Part shown: piece after piece, positions 1-9,888 of the stretch
Numbering within the stretch: position 1 is the first letter of the stretch
Layout: each line of letters begins with the position of its first letter
DNA from: Pseudomonadota bacterium
GTDB lineage: Bacteria; Pseudomonadota; Alphaproteobacteria; Sphingomonadales; Sphingomonadaceae
Length of the DNA stretch: 55,144 nt
Direction: 5' to 3'
NCBI GenBank assembly: GCA_023390415.1
Contig: JAEWCW010000057.1
Span: forward strand, 1-55,144
Made by a program: the position numbers and the translations under genes
Notes under the pieces: model-generated
Database searches by the model: none
Seen by the model: only the letters and a program-made list of their open reading frames with translations
What the model was told of the DNA's origin: nothing

Positions 1-172
1 GTCTGGACCCGCCAGACTGACGGGTTCGCGCCGCGCGCCCGGTCCCCGTCAACGTGGCGAACCCATAATCCCGTACCACGTTGCTGAAGAGGATAACGAA
101 TGAATAGGTGAGCGGCCCGACCAGGACGACGACGTCGCCATGGCGAGCTTCAAAACCTGCCTCCTCCGAGCC
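1..172 (-). pseudogene. Remnant of an S41-family peptidase, cut by the left window edge
   Basis: On the minus strand an open frame from about 172 down to the edge reads VVVLVGPLTYSFVILFSNVV, then RDYGFATLTGTG and RQSGG. This pattern (TYS, DYGF, T-G, RQSGG) is what I know from the C-terminal half of S41 (tail-specific type) peptidases. The frame is closed upstream by TGA at 173-175, and none of the codons between that stop and the conserved region is a start. The fragment therefore lacks its N-terminal PDZ and catalytic portions. I read it as a 5'-truncated remnant left beside katG. It could instead be an intact gene damaged by one indel near 155-175, because the neighbouring frame stays open further upstream. 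The family call is by eye. Confidence 0.45.
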
Positions 173-272
173 TCACCGTCTGAGCATGACCGAAGGGCGA
201 GTGCTGATCGATTTTGCAAACGTCTTTAACGAGGTAAATGATTAACACTAGCGCTTCGTCAGGCGTAGTCTG

Positions 273-288
273 TCCTATGATAGGAGGG
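273..288 (+). promoter_or_regulatory. katG translation start region with short inverted repeat
   Basis: TCCTAT-G-ATAGGA (273-285) is a perfect 6-bp inverted repeat with a one-base centre. It overlaps the purine-rich Shine-Dalgarno stretch GGAGGG (283-288), which sits 7 bases before the katG ATG at 296. The repeat contains CTAT/ATAG tetrads like those in OxyR operators, but not the ATAG-N7-CTAT spacing of the enterobacterial consensus, so an OxyR site is only a possibility. I see no convincing -35/-10 pair. The rest of 173-295 shows nothing else I can support. Confidence 0.3.
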
Positions 289-295
289 ACGAGCG

Positions 296-2533
<2,238 letters not shown>

Positions 2534-2542
2534 TCGGAAGGA

Positions 2543-2574
2543 AAGGCCGCGGCGTCACCGAGCGCCGCGGCCTT
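2543..2574 (+). terminator. Hairpin terminator after katG
   Basis: A perfect 12-bp stem AAGGCCGCGGCG / CGCCGCGGCCTT (2543-2554 with 2563-2574) with an 8-base loop starts ten bases after the katG stop. It has no good T-run (TTCCC follows), so termination may be incomplete and the following small gene may be partly read through from katG. Confidence 0.6.
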
Positions 2575-2590
2575 CCCGCCGGGAGGTTCG

Positions 2591-2878
2591 ATGCGCCGAG
2601 GCGACGTTGAAACCCTGGATCCCACCCGCACCTATTGGGTGCCGTCCGTCGTCGCGCCGGCGCGCGACTGGCCGGGGGCGCCGGGCTGCCGGCGCGGCGC
2701 CCGCTTCCTGATCGACGGAACGACCTTCCGCCCGAGCCGCGACCGGTTCGAGACGTTCGACAGCGAGCTCTCCTGCCTGAGCTGGATCATGCTCAACCGC
2801 AGCGCGCTCAACCGCAGCCTCGCGGGCGCGAAGGTCAGGCCGGTGCCGCTTGACCGCTGGCTGCTCGGCCTGGACTGA
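2591..2878 (+). CDS. Small hypothetical protein between katG and oxyR
   Basis: I do not recognise this 95-residue protein. It is arginine-rich and contains Trp-Val-Pro-Ser and Ser-Trp-Ile-Met-Leu-Asn segments, has only two cysteines (C33 and C62), and shows no signal peptide or membrane span. The ATG at 2591 is preceded by GGGAGG ending at 2585, a good ribosome-binding site, which is the main argument that it is real. It follows katG by 57 bases, across the hairpin. Its last 44 bases overlap the 3' end of oxyR on the other strand, so the two genes are convergent and antisense at their ends. A role in the peroxide response is only suggested by position. Confidence 0.55.
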   Translation: MRRGDVETLDPTRTYWVPSVVAPARDWPGAPGCRRGARFLIDGTTFRPSRDRFETFDSELSCLSWIMLNRSALNRSLAGAKVRPVPLDRWLLGLD

Positions 2879-3779
2879 GCGAGCCGATGATTCGCCGGAT
2901 TGCGGCGCCGAGAAGCTGGAACTCGCTCTCGCGCGGGCTCGACCGCCGCCAGACCAGGGCGATCTGGCGGAAGCCGTGATCGGAGCGCAGCGGCTTCGCC
3001 TCGACCCGCGTGCCCTCCAATATGCCCGCCTCGATCGCCATTGCCGGGATGAAGGTCAGGCCGAGGCCGTTGTCGACCATCTGGACGAGGGTGTGCAGCG
3101 AGGTGCCCATCATCTCCGCATGCGCGCGCAGATCGGGCCGGTTGCAGGCGGACAAGGCATGGTCCTTGAGGCAATGGCCGTCCTCGAGGAGGAGCATCCG
3201 GCTCTCGTCGATCGCGCCGACGTCCACGACCTCGCCCGGGGGCGCCTCGCCGGCAGGGAAGGCGACATAGAGCGCGTCTTCGACCAGCCGGACCGAATCG
3301 ATGTCGCCGCAGGCGAAGGGCAGAGCGAGCAGAACGCAATCGAGTTGGCCGCGATGGAGCGCGTCGCAGGCCGAATGGCTGGTCTCCTCGCGGAGGTAGA
3401 GCTTGAGCTCGGGCCACTCCTCGCGAAGGTGCGGGAGCATGGCCGGGAGCAGGAAGGGCGCAATGGTCGGGATGACCCCCATCCTGAGCGCGCCGTGCAG
3501 CGGCTGCCCCTCGGCGCGCGCCAGCTCGACCAGCTCCTCCGCCTCGCGAAGGACTCGCACCGCCTTGTCGGCGATCCGCTCGCCCAGCGCGGTGAAGCGG
3601 ACGACCCGGCGGGTCCGTTCGACCAGGGCAGTGCCGAGCAAGGCCTCGAGCTCGCGCAGGCCTGCGGAGAGGGTCGATTGGGTCACGAAGCAGGCATCGG
3701 CGGCGCGGCCGAAATGGCCGTGCTGGCGAAGCGCGAGCAGATATTGCAGCTGTCTGAGGGTCGGCGGGTGCAGGGGCAT
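2835..3779 (-). CDS. oxyR: Hydrogen peroxide-sensing LysR-family regulator OxyR
   Basis: This transcription factor of 314 residues senses peroxide through a reversible disulfide and activates antioxidant genes. The N-terminal winged helix-turn-helix (about residues 8-65) contains LRQLQYLLAL and TQSTLSAGLRELE. The sensing pair is clear: C203 and C212 lie in LLLEDGHCLKDHALSAC, matching C199 and C208 of the E. coli protein in sequence and nine-residue spacing. The effector domain ends in a short Ala/Pro-rich tail. The gene is divergent from ahpC across a 123-bp region, the classic place for OxyR to bind, and convergent with katG and the small gene after it. Other LysR regulators lack this cysteine pair, so the call is firm. 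Confidence 0.95.
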   Translation of the reverse strand: MPLHPPTLRQLQYLLALRQHGHFGRAADACFVTQSTLSAGLRELEALLGTALVERTRRVVRFTALGERIADKAVRVLREAEELVELARAEGQPLHGALRMGVIPTIAPFLLPAMLPHLREEWPELKLYLREETSHSACDALHRGQLDCVLLALPFACGDIDSVRLVEDALYVAFPAGEAPPGEVVDVGAIDESRMLLLEDGHCLKDHALSACNRPDLRAHAEMMGTSLHTLVQMVDNGLGLTFIPAMAIEAGILEGTRVEAKPLRSDHGFRQIALVWRRSSPRESEFQLLGAAIRRIIGSLSPGRAASGQAAPA

Positions 3780-3902
3780 GTGATCGAAAATTCCAATCAG
3801 TTTGACCGGTATAGATCACTTGAACGATCAGAGCCAGCAGCTTAGATGCTGCACCGCACAACGCATTCCCACCCAAAAAAACGAACAGGAGCGTAGATTC
3901 AC
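3780..3902. promoter_or_regulatory. Divergent oxyR/ahpC control region
   Basis: These 123 bases must carry the promoters of both oxyR and ahpC. Visible elements are ATAGATC at 3811-3817, repeated GATC tetrads at 3782, 3814 and 3826, and the dyad GCAGC/GCTGC (3837-3852). TTGACC (3802-3807) could be a -35 element for ahpC, but I see no good -10 partner. ATAG plus spaced GATC motifs may form an OxyR site, although it is not a full ATAG-N7-CTAT array. AGGAG at 3887-3891 is the ahpC ribosome-binding site. Confidence 0.45.
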
Positions 3903-4445
3903 ATGCTGACCGTCGGCGACCAGCTTCCCGGCCTCACCCTTCCCGTCCAGGAGGGCGTCGACGCCCTGCCGAACGGTGAGACCATCAATCTCGCCGAGAC
4001 CAACGGCAAGTGGAAGATCCTGTTCTACTGGCCCAAGGATTTCACCTTCGTCTGCCCGACCGAGATCGTCGGCTATGGCGAGCTGAAGCAGGATTTCGAG
4101 GACCGTGACGCCGTCCTGATCGGCGCCTCGACCGACACCGCCCATGTCCACTTCGCCTGGCGCAAGTCGGACGAGCGACTCGCCGCCTGCGACTTCCCGT
4201 GGATCGCCGACAACGGCAAGAAGCTGGCCGAGGCGCTCGGAATCCTGGACCCGCAGGAGCATGTCGCCTTCCGCGCCACCTTCATCGTCGATCCGGACAA
4301 CGTGATCCAGCAGGTGACCGTCAACGGTCTCAACGTCGGCCGCAACCCGCAGGAGACCCTGCGCCTGCTCGACGCGCTCCAGACCGACGAGCTCTGCCCG
4401 TGCAACTGGGAGCCGGGCCAGGACGTCCTGAAGCCCGCCGCCTGA
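3903..4445 (+). CDS. ahpC: Alkyl hydroperoxide reductase AhpC (peroxiredoxin, AhpD-dependent type)
   Basis: This 180-residue cytoplasmic peroxiredoxin reduces hydrogen peroxide, organic peroxides and peroxynitrite. The peroxidatic cysteine is C51 in FTFVCPTEI. At the C-terminus C165 and C167 (ELCPCNWEPG) form the unusual extra pair known from the mycobacterial AhpC, which carries three cysteines and is reduced by AhpD instead of AhpF. That fits the next gene, ahpD. The start is supported by AGGAG 11 bases upstream. The gene faces oxyR and is followed by a strong intrinsic terminator. The typical proteobacterial AhpC/AhpF pair has a different C-terminus, so this looks like the actinobacterial-type system. 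Confidence 0.95.
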   Translation: MLTVGDQLPGLTLPVQEGVDALPNGETINLAETNGKWKILFYWPKDFTFVCPTEIVGYGELKQDFEDRDAVLIGASTDTAHVHFAWRKSDERLAACDFPWIADNGKKLAEALGILDPQEHVAFRATFIVDPDNVIQQVTVNGLNVGRNPQETLRLLDALQTDELCPCNWEPGQDVLKPAA

Positions 4446-4530
4446 CCAGTTAGGAAGTCCTGAAACCGGCTGCCGAGGGGCCTTCTCCCCCTAGTCGCCT
4501 CTCGACCCCGAACCGGGCCAGGACCTTCCG

Positions 4531-4568
4531 GGGGGTGCGGAGCATATGCTCCGCGCCCCCTTCTTTTT
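4531..4568 (+). terminator. Strong intrinsic terminator between ahpC and ahpD
   Basis: A 13-bp stem (4531-4543 with 4548-4560, one G-U wobble) closed by the tetraloop ATAT is followed directly by TTCTTTTT (4561-4568). It contains the palindrome GCGGAGCATATGCTCCGC. This is the best rho-independent terminator in the window, and it lies between two genes usually thought of as one operon. Confidence 0.85.
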
Positions 4569-4595
4569 CCCGAAATTCAAGGAGCGAATCCGCCC

Positions 4596-5114
4596 ATGTC
4601 CCTCAAGGAATTTGCCGATACCCTTCCCGATTATGCGAAGGACCTCAGGCTCAACATCTCGTCCCTGCTGAACGACCAGACTCTCGGCGACCAGCGCAAA
4701 TACGGGCTCCTGCTGGCCTGCGCCCATGGCACTGGCTACCGCCCGATCGTCGCCGCCACCGAGGCCGAGGCCGAGGGTAAGCTCTCGCCCGAGGCGGCAA
4801 ATGCGGCGCGTGCGGCGGCCGCGGTGATGGCGATGAACAACGTCTATTACCGCTTCGTCCACCTCGCCTCGAACCCGGAATATGGCAAGCTGCCGGCGAA
4901 GCTCAGGATGAACGTGATCGGCAATCCGGGCATCGACAAGGCGGATTTCGAGCTGTTCAGCCTCGCCGTCTCGGCGATCAACGGCTGCGGCATGTGCATC
5001 GACAGCCACGAGCGCGTGCTCCAGCAGCACGGCGTCAACAGCGAGATCGTCCAGCACGCCGCGCGCATCGCAGCCGTGGTGAACGCGGTCGCGACCGTCC
5101 ACGCGACGCTCTGA
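4596..5114 (+). CDS. ahpD: Alkylhydroperoxidase AhpD (CxxC reductant of AhpC)
   Basis: This 172-residue all-helical protein passes electrons to AhpC and has weak peroxidase activity of its own. The active motif is INGCGMCIDSHE with C131 and C134, and H138 completes the proton relay described for the M. tuberculosis enzyme. Length and motif match AhpD rather than a shorter carboxymuconolactone decarboxylase. AAGGAG (4579-4584) supports the ATG at 4596. The gene lies 150 bases after ahpC, behind an intrinsic terminator, so its level is probably set by read-through or by a separate promoter. A GC-rich hairpin follows the stop. Confidence 0.95.
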   Translation: MSLKEFADTLPDYAKDLRLNISSLLNDQTLGDQRKYGLLLACAHGTGYRPIVAATEAEAEGKLSPEAANAARAAAAVMAMNNVYYRFVHLASNPEYGKLPAKLRMNVIGNPGIDKADFELFSLAVSAINGCGMCIDSHERVLQQHGVNSEIVQHAARIAAVVNAVATVHATL

Positions 5115-5121
5115 TCAGGTC

Positions 5122-5148
5122 GCCGGGCGGGGCTCGTCCTCGCCCGGC
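5122..5148 (+). terminator. Hairpin after ahpD
   Basis: An 8-bp stem GCCGGGCG / CGCCCGGC (5122-5129 with 5141-5148) with an 11-base loop begins eight bases after the ahpD stop. There is no T-run, so it is a probable but weak terminator. Confidence 0.45.
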
Positions 5149-5234
5149 AACCTCTCGCCCCGCGCCGTCCCGATTAGGGATAGGGCGCGCGCGGCCCGTT
5201 TCGCGCCCTTCCGACTCGCCCGCGCCGGTGCCAA

Positions 5235-6707
5235 ATGCCGGATGCGATGCGGAAATTCGGCGCCCTCCTGCTCCTGATGCTGCTCGCCTCCTGCGGCCGC
5301 CCGGTGTCGGCCCCGCAGGCCGAGCCGGCGCGCACCGTCGCCGCGGTGCCCGCGTCCGCGCATTCCGATATCGCCGCAGTCTATGCCGAGCGCGGGCAGC
5401 GCGCGCTGTGGACTACAAGCGCTGCCGGCGAACGGCTGCTGGCAATGTTTCGCCGCGCTTCCAGCGACGGCCTCGATCCGGCGCGCTACCGCGTCGACGA
5501 GATCGCGGCGGCGGTCCGCGCGGGCGATCCCGACGCGCTTGCCCGGGCGGACCTGCTCCTCTCCGAAGCCTTGGTCGCCTACGCGCGCGACCTCCGCGCG
5601 CCTGCGCCCGCCGTTCGGATGACCTATGCCGAGCAGGGGCTCGCCCCGGAGCCGCTCTCCGCCGCTGAGGTGCTGCGCGCGGGCGAGGGCGTGCGCAGCG
5701 TCAATCCCGTTTATGACGGCCTCCGCGACGGATTCGAAGACTATCGCCGGCGCTGGTCGCCCCTCCCGCAGATGCGGCTCGGCCCGGCGCCCGACGCTGC
5801 GACGCTTCGGCAGCGACTCGGCTTGGGTACCGGCGGCTTCGATCCGGCGCTTGCCGCAGCGGTCACCGACTTCAAGCGGGCGCACGGGCTTCCCCCCGAC
5901 GCGCAGGTCGATGCGGCGACGATCGCCGCGCTGAACCGCCCGCCGGCGCATTACGAAGCCCTGATCCGGCTCAACATGGAGCGCGCGCGGGGGATTCCGG
6001 CGATCGAGGGCCGCTTCGTCCTGGTCGATTCCGCCGCGGCGCGGCTGTGGATGTTCGAGGGCGCGCGCGCGGTCGACCATATGCGGGTGATCGTCGGAAA
6101 GCCCGGCATGTCGACTCCGATGCTCGCGGCGCGGCTGCGCTACGCGGTGCTCAATCCCTATTGGAACGTGCCCGTCGATCTGGCGCGGCAGCGGGCGCGG
6201 GCGGTTCTGAGGCGCGGCACCGGCGTCCTCCGCGCCGAGCGGCTCCAGATCCTCTCGCAATTCCACGCCGAGGACCGGGTGCTGAGCCCGGCCAGCGTCA
6301 ACTGGCGCGCGGTGGCGGCTGGGCGCGAGCCGCTTCGGCTGCGGCAATTGCCGGGCGGCGCCAACGTCATGGGTGCGGTCAAGTTCATGATGCCGAACGG
6401 CCTCGACATCTATCTGCACGACTTCCCGGACAAGAGCCTGTTCGCGCTAGCCGACCGGCGGATCAGCTCGGGCTGCGTCAGGCTCGAGGACGCGCCGCGG
6501 CTGGCGCGCTGGCTGTTCCGGGGCCCGGCGCCGCAGCCCGATGGCCCGCGCCCCGAGCAGCGCGTCGACCTGCCCGCGCCGGTGCCGGTCTACATCACCT
6601 ATCTCACCGCGGTGCCGGACAACGGCCGGATCCACTTCCAGCGCGATCCCGACAATCGCGACGCGCCCCTGCTGGCGGCGCTGGAAAGGGAGCGCGCGAG
6701 GGGTTGA
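5235..6707 (+). CDS. L,D-transpeptidase lipoprotein (YcbB/LdtD-like)
   Basis: The enzyme makes 3-3 cross-links in peptidoglycan or attaches proteins to it, in the periplasm. The N-terminus has a hydrophobic stretch ending in LLASC, a lipoprotein signal with the cysteine as first mature residue. A peptidoglycan-binding type 1 domain follows (near residues 190-235, with TDFKRAHGLPPDAQVD and IAALN). The YkuD catalytic domain holds HDFPDKSLF (H395) and SSGCVRLED (C414), the expected His/Cys pair. At 490 residues it has the length of the large YcbB class. A second in-frame ATG at 5247 (MRKFG) gives a more typical signal peptide and may be the true start; neither has a strong ribosome-binding site. 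The LigD-type gene starts 14 bases after the stop. Confidence 0.92.
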   Translation: MPDAMRKFGALLLLMLLASCGRPVSAPQAEPARTVAAVPASAHSDIAAVYAERGQRALWTTSAAGERLLAMFRRASSDGLDPARYRVDEIAAAVRAGDPDALARADLLLSEALVAYARDLRAPAPAVRMTYAEQGLAPEPLSAAEVLRAGEGVRSVNPVYDGLRDGFEDYRRRWSPLPQMRLGPAPDAATLRQRLGLGTGGFDPALAAAVTDFKRAHGLPPDAQVDAATIAALNRPPAHYEALIRLNMERARGIPAIEGRFVLVDSAAARLWMFEGARAVDHMRVIVGKPGMSTPMLAARLRYAVLNPYWNVPVDLARQRARAVLRRGTGVLRAERLQILSQFHAEDRVLSPASVNWRAVAAGREPLRLRQLPGGANVMGAVKFMMPNGLDIYLHDFPDKSLFALADRRISSGCVRLEDAPRLARWLFRGPAPQPDGPRPEQRVDLPAPVPVYITYLTAVPDNGRIHFQRDPDNRDAPLLAALERERARG

Positions 6708-6721
6708 GGCGTTCGCCCGGC

Positions 6722-7627
6722 ATGGAGGATGCCGCCTCAGCAGCACCGAAGCCGATCCCGGGTAGCGCTAAGCCGGGCGGGGAGCCCAGCTACAAGAAGC
6801 CGAAGCTTCCGCCCAAGGAGGCGATCCTGCTCTACTACACCGCGATCGCGCCGCTGCTGCTCCGGCACGCGGCCGGCCGGCCGCTCAACCTGTTCCGATG
6901 CACCGCCGGCTATTGCTTCTTCCAGCGCAACCGCAACCATCCCGCGACCCACGGCGAATTCGGGCCGCCGGTCCGCTTCGTCGCCGTGCCGCAGAAGAAC
7001 GGGCGCACCGAGGATTATCTGTGGGTGGACGACGAGGCCGGCGTTGTCGCCTGCGCGGAGGCGGACGGGATCGAGTTTCACGGCTGGGGTTCGCTGGCGG
7101 ACGATGTCGAGCGGCCGGACCGGATCGCCTTCGATCTCGATCCGGGCGAGGGGACAGGCTTCGCGGAGGTGCGGGAGACCGCCTTGCTGATGCGCAGCTT
7201 CCTCGCCGAGCTCGACCTCGAAAGCTTTCCACTGCTCAGCGGCGGCAAGGGCGTCCATGTCGTCGTGCCGCTCCGGCCGGAGGCGGAATGGGAGGCGGTG
7301 CGCGGCTTCGCGCGCCGGATCTGCGCGACCCTCGCCGAGGCGGATCCCGCGCGATTCACCATCGCCTTGCCCAAGGCCCAGCGGAAGGGCCGCATCTTCC
7401 TTGATTATCTGCGCAACCAGCGCACGGCGACAGCGATCCTTCCCTGGTCGCTCCGCGCTCGCGCCGGCGCCCCGGTAGCCGCGCCGGTCAGCTGGGACGA
7501 GCTGGAGCGGATCGAGCGCGCATCCCAGTTTGCGATTGCCGATCTTGGCGAGCTTCTGCGGCGCGGCAAGTCGCGCTCGCTCAAGCATTGGGGTGTCGCC
7601 GATCAAGGACTTCCGCGGCTGGCCTGA
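6722..7627 (+). CDS. Stand-alone LigD-type polymerase/primase domain protein
   Basis: The 301-residue protein matches the polymerase (POL) domain of bacterial LigD, the archaeo-eukaryotic primase fold used in non-homologous end joining to fill gaps and add ribonucleotides. Visible motifs are YYTAIAPLLLRH with GRPLNLFRC (phosphate-pocket region), the metal-binding FDLDPGEG with D138 and D140, SGGKGVHVVVPL near 173-184, and FLDYLRN with D228. There is no ligase or phosphoesterase domain, and no Ku or ligase gene nearby, so the protein acts with partners encoded elsewhere or in another repair pathway. The ATG at 6722 follows the transpeptidase stop by 14 bases, suggesting co-transcription. The same frame stays open upstream, but that is only antiparallel coding of the previous gene. 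Confidence 0.9.
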   Translation: MEDAASAAPKPIPGSAKPGGEPSYKKPKLPPKEAILLYYTAIAPLLLRHAAGRPLNLFRCTAGYCFFQRNRNHPATHGEFGPPVRFVAVPQKNGRTEDYLWVDDEAGVVACAEADGIEFHGWGSLADDVERPDRIAFDLDPGEGTGFAEVRETALLMRSFLAELDLESFPLLSGGKGVHVVVPLRPEAEWEAVRGFARRICATLAEADPARFTIALPKAQRKGRIFLDYLRNQRTATAILPWSLRARAGAPVAAPVSWDELERIERASQFAIADLGELLRRGKSRSLKHWGVADQGLPRLA

Positions 7628-7682
7628 GGATTTGGAGAAAGCGAGGCGCTGTTATATCCTTCCGGCGAGGAGGGCCCTTCCG

Positions 7683-9818
7683 ATGCCGACGACTCGCGCT
7701 TTGCTTCGCAGCTTCTTCGCCTCCGCCTTGCTCTCCACCGCAGCCGGGACCGTCCTGGCCCAGCCGAGGTCGGAGCCCGCGCCGCCGCCGATCAGCAGGT
7801 TCACGAGCGAAACGCTGGCGCGCTTCGCGAGCGAGGCCGAGTTCCAATCCTACGTCGCGGCGGTGATGGCGGCGCAGGAGCGGCGCGAGGATCGTTATGG
7901 CAGCCGTCGGAACGCCATCCAGTTCGCCCAGGCCCAGGCGCCCGCCGAGGTGCAGAGCGATACGCCCGAGGAGCCGGTCTGCACCGATCCCGAGCTCTGC
8001 CCGGCCGAGAGCCAAATGGACAGCGCCTCCGCCATGGTCACGGTCACCGGCTCGCGCATCTCAACCCCGACCAATCCGGCCAATCCCGCGATCACCAACA
8101 ATCAGATGTTCGGAGTCGACGAAGGCGACATCGTCAAGCAGATCGGCCAGTATCTGATCGTCCTCCAGGATGGCCGGCTGTTCGTGATCGACACCCGGCC
8201 GGCGGACGGCGCCGGCCTCGCGCTCGTCGACCGCGCCGACGTCTATCGCAGCCCGCGCGAATATGCCTGGTATGACGAGATGCTTGTCCAGGGCGACCGC
8301 ATCGTCGTCACCGCTTATTCCTATCGGGAGGGCGCGTCCGAGGTTTCGGTGTTCCGGCTCGGCGAGGGCGGACGGGTGAGCCGGGAAGGCGTGTTCCTGA
8401 TCAGCTCGAACGATTATTACAGCGCCACCAATTATGCGACGCGGCTCGTCGGCGACAGCCTGGTCGTCTACACGCCCTTCGCGATCGACTCCAATGGCGG
8501 CTTCGACGGCGGGGGCTTCAACTGGCCGACGGTCCGGCGATGGCTCCCCGAGGGCGAGCGCCGGGAGGCGGTGGCGGAGGGCGCGCGGCTGTTCGACGCG
8601 CCCCGCGTCCATCGACCGGTGCGCGATACCCTCTATCCGGAGATCCACACCATCTCCGTCTGCCCGCTCGGCCCGGTGGGTGCGGGCCGCGACCTTTCCT
8701 GCCGGACGACGGCCTTCGTCGGGCCGGAGAATGGCCAGCTCTACGTGACAAACGACCACGCCTATCTCTGGACGACGCCGGGGTGGAGCGAGCTCCGCAT
8801 CCGTGGCCGCCTGCAGCGCTGCAGCGCCGACGAGGAGAGCAATATCGCCGCGACGGCGCCCGCGACGGTCTTCCGCGTCGCGATCGCCGACGGCGGCCTC
8901 GAAGTGGCCGGCGGCCGGGGGGTGCCGATCGACCAATATTCGTTCCAGGCGAACGAGTCCCGCCTCTACGGCCTGCTCCGCCACAATCCGGTCCGCTGTC
9001 GATCTGACAGCGACGAGCCGCGGCTGGCCTTCATGACGATGCCGCTCGACCGGTTCGGAAGCCGCGTCCGGGACCTGGCCAACGATGCCTATGTCGAGAT
9101 GCCTGCAACCCGCACCGCGGCGATCGCCAACCGCTTCACCGACACGCACCTGGTCTATGGCAGCCTCACCGGCGACCGCTGGGATCCGCGCTACGATGAA
9201 GATGCGCGCTTCGAGCGGCCACCGGCATTCGCCGTCCCCGTCTCCACCCCGCGCTCGGTCCGCCAGGTGGACGTGCCCCACAGCGTGCTCCGTGCCGAGC
9301 GTGCGGGCGACGACATCGTCCTCACCGGCTATCGCGACGGCACCGGCCTCAGGGTCAGCCTGGTCGATCTCGATCGGCGGCCGAGGGTGGCGTCGACCGC
9401 GCATCTTCCCAAGCGCTACGAGAGCGAAGGCCGAAGCCACGCCTTCAACAGCCTGATGGAGAGCGACGGCAGCGGGATCATGGGGCTTCCGACCGTCTAT
9501 TACGACAACAACCGGCCGGTCTGGCGGAGCGAGGCGTCGGATCTCTCCTATTTCTCCGCGGACGTGCGCGGTCGCCTGACCCCGATCGGTGAGCTCAGCG
9601 GCGAGAATGTCGCGCGCGATCCGAATTATCGCTGCGAGGTCTCCTGCATCGATTGGTACGGCAATTCGCGCCCGATCTTCACCGACGGCAGGGTCTTCGC
9701 CCTCTCCGGGACCGAACTGGTCGAGGGCCGGGTCGCCAACGGCCGCATTGAGGAAATCCGCCGGCTCGACATGACCCGGCCGCCGTCACGGCGGGGAGCG
9801 CCGCTGACGGCGCCGTAA
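7683..9818 (+). CDS. Secreted beta-propeller domain protein
   Basis: I place the start at 7683, where MPTTRALLRSFFASALLST leads into a signal peptide with cleavage near VLAQ; this gives 711 residues. The body has repeated short strands with Asp/Gly turns (VDEGDIVKQIGQYLIVLQDG, VDRADVYRS, VDVPHSVLRAERAGDD, YRDGTGLRVS). This matches the secreted proteins with a C-terminal beta-propeller found in bacteria and archaea. The N-terminal 100 residues are Gln/Pro/Glu-rich and probably a linker. Four cysteines in NYRCEVSCIDWYG, CTDPELC and similar segments may form disulfides. No catalytic motif is seen and the function is unknown. The gene stands alone, 70 bases before cysE. Confidence 0.8.
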   Translation: MPTTRALLRSFFASALLSTAAGTVLAQPRSEPAPPPISRFTSETLARFASEAEFQSYVAAVMAAQERREDRYGSRRNAIQFAQAQAPAEVQSDTPEEPVCTDPELCPAESQMDSASAMVTVTGSRISTPTNPANPAITNNQMFGVDEGDIVKQIGQYLIVLQDGRLFVIDTRPADGAGLALVDRADVYRSPREYAWYDEMLVQGDRIVVTAYSYREGASEVSVFRLGEGGRVSREGVFLISSNDYYSATNYATRLVGDSLVVYTPFAIDSNGGFDGGGFNWPTVRRWLPEGERREAVAEGARLFDAPRVHRPVRDTLYPEIHTISVCPLGPVGAGRDLSCRTTAFVGPENGQLYVTNDHAYLWTTPGWSELRIRGRLQRCSADEESNIAATAPATVFRVAIADGGLEVAGGRGVPIDQYSFQANESRLYGLLRHNPVRCRSDSDEPRLAFMTMPLDRFGSRVRDLANDAYVEMPATRTAAIANRFTDTHLVYGSLTGDRWDPRYDEDARFERPPAFAVPVSTPRSVRQVDVPHSVLRAERAGDDIVLTGYRDGTGLRVSLVDLDRRPRVASTAHLPKRYESEGRSHAFNSLMESDGSGIMGLPTVYYDNNRPVWRSEASDLSYFSADVRGRLTPIGELSGENVARDPNYRCEVSCIDWYGNSRPIFTDGRVFALSGTELVEGRVANGRIEEIRRLDMTRPPSRRGAPLTAP

Positions 9819-9888
9819 CGGGATCGCAAGGCCTCTCTGGCAATCGTCGCGGAAATGCCTATTTTCCGGGAGCGAGCGGAGTGATCCC

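Noticed and set aside
226..245. Two TTAA words upstream of katG as a CtrA site
   Set aside because: The spacing is 12 bases instead of the 7 needed for TTAA-N7-TTAA.
2835..3876. 414-codon minus-strand frame overlapping oxyR in another phase
   Set aside because: It is very Arg-rich and shows no domain; the OxyR frame has the sensing cysteines and helix-turn-helix.
5115..6419. 434-codon minus-strand frame opposite the L,D-transpeptidase
   Set aside because: It lacks motifs and mirrors a well-supported gene.
6047..6721. In-frame 225-codon extension before the LigD-type gene
   Set aside because: It overlaps the L,D-transpeptidase gene in another frame, is Arg/Ala-rich without motifs; the ATG at 6722 fits the POL domain.
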